A stretch of DNA of 6,447 bases, taken from NCBI GenBank assembly GCA_002715465.1, contig PAYY01000016.1, positions 1 to 6,447 of the forward strand, written 5' to 3'. Each line of letters opens with the position of its first letter. The first letter of the stretch is position 1. Below are positions 5,770 through 6,447 of the stretch, piece by piece. The notes under the pieces were generated by a model. It saw only the letters and a program-made list of their open reading frames with translations. It did no database searches and was not told the DNA's origin. The position numbers and the translations under genes are program-made. This DNA comes from Fidelibacterota bacterium (GTDB lineage: Bacteria; Marinisomatota; Marinisomatia; Marinisomatales; S15-B10).

Positions 5770-6447
5770 TTGATTGACACTTTAACAAAATATTTTACTT
5801 CAAAAGTAAAGGGTAAAAAGATCCTTCTAACTTTCCTTTTATCCAATGTAATGCTTTCATCAGCCCTTTATGGAGCAAATGCGTATACCCTCCATAATGG
5901 TACGGATTTCACAGGTGGCGCTAAATACTATACTTTAGCAGCGTCACAAGCAACAGGAGATGGAAAGACTGGTGGAGTAAAAATTGTTTTTGACACTGGA
6001 ATATCTGATGCTACAGCTTATAAGCTTTTTTATTCAAAGGCAGGAAGTGATGGTTCTTGGAATACTGCATGGAATTATTATACCGATGGTGGTGGTACCG
6101 CTGTTACTCAAGGTATTCAAGCCTTTACATCTTCAGGTACTACAACTACCATACATATACCTCATTCAAATTTAATAGGTTCTCCATTTAGCATGGCTAA
6201 TGGAGAGACCATCAGGTTTGGAGTTGATGTTTTTGCGAATAGTTCTCCAGCAGCTAATAAAAAAGGTGGCTATGATCTTACCTACGATATTATACCGCCA
6301 TCGGTTTCTGGTGTTACGAGTACAACAAGTGAAGGAAACTTCGTGGCAACCAATACAATTGATATTAAAGTTACTTTCACGGAGGATATTACTGTTACCG
6401 GAACGCCTACATTAACTTTGGAAACTGGAGCCTCGGATCAGGCAGTT
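5770..6447 (+). CDS. N-terminal part of a secreted Ig-repeat surface protein (partial)
   Basis: The frame is open from a TGA at 5740-5742 through the window end, giving 226 residues if translation begins at TTG 5770. That start gives a standard signal peptide: basic K7, K12, K14, K16, K17, hydrophobic ILLTFLLSNVMLSSA, and cleavage near residues 33-37. The only in-frame ATG before the mature part (5851) would remove most of it. Residues 38-175 form a Gly/Thr/Ser-rich beta domain (AYTLHNGTDFTGG, WNTAWNYYTDGGG) that I do not recognise. From P176 an Ig-like unit begins: PPSVSGVTS, then IDIKVTFTEDITVTGTPTL and TLETGASDQAV. It resembles the bacterial Ig-like repeats found in many copies in large FCB-group exoproteins, so the full protein is probably long and may use T9SS for export (inference; its C-terminus is outside). 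Confidence 0.8.
   Translation, partial: MIDTLTKYFTSKVKGKKILLTFLLSNVMLSSALYGANAYTLHNGTDFTGGAKYYTLAASQATGDGKTGGVKIVFDTGISDATAYKLFYSKAGSDGSWNTAWNYYTDGGGTAVTQGIQAFTSSGTTTTIHIPHSNLIGSPFSMANGETIRFGVDVFANSSPAANKKGGYDLTYDIIPPSVSGVTSTTSEGNFVATNTIDIKVTFTEDITVTGTPTLTLETGASDQAV

Noticed and set aside
5984..6415. Two short plus-strand frames rich in Leu/Ile inside the Ig-repeat gene
   Set aside because: They are out-of-frame shadows; the frame running to the window end gives a signal peptide and an Ig-like unit.

Overview
The window is AT-rich and reads as a chromosomal segment from a Gram-negative member of the FCB superphylum. Candidatus Marinimicrobia/Neomarinimicrobiota (SAR406), Ignavibacteria-like or Bacteroidota lineages all fit, and I lean towards the first. 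The evidence is a C-terminal tail like a type IX secretion (T9SS) type A sorting domain, an outer-membrane lipoprotein, PorV/DUF5723-like barrel features, starts without Shine-Dalgarno sites, tRNA genes lacking an encoded CCA, and a Big-type Ig-repeat exoprotein. The lineage is inferred, not proven.

Left part (1-3566, + strand): the last 56 codons of a gene ending in a sorting-domain-like tail. After an 88-base gap come a large unknown lipoprotein (678 aa) and a predicted outer-membrane beta-barrel protein (426 aa). The start of the second overlaps the end of the first by 11 bases, so the two probably form a translationally coupled pair acting together at the outer membrane.

Middle (3641-3917, - strand): three tRNA genes transcribed in the order Gln(CTG), Arg(ACG), Glu(CTC). 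They converge on the lipoprotein/barrel pair and diverge from the next operon. The gaps on either side (74 and 174 bases) hold only an AT-rich inverted repeat and candidate promoters.

Right part (4092-6447, + strand): two tandem paralogous genes, 5 bases apart. Each encodes a signal peptide, then a strikingly acidic Asp/Glu segment of about 66-68 residues interrupted by Phe, then a Gly-rich domain of about 150-170 residues that looks like a small beta-barrel. After a 92-base gap comes the 5' part of a gene for a secreted protein, probably starting at TTG. It has an N-terminal domain I do not recognise and the beginning of an Ig-like domain, and it runs off the window.

Every protein in view appears to be exported, so the region is an envelope/surface locus around a tRNA cluster. 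I see no transposase, integrase, CRISPR array or rRNA. No stretch of more than 300 bases lacks a gene. The most unusual element is the tandem pair of acidic, Phe-punctuated envelope proteins.
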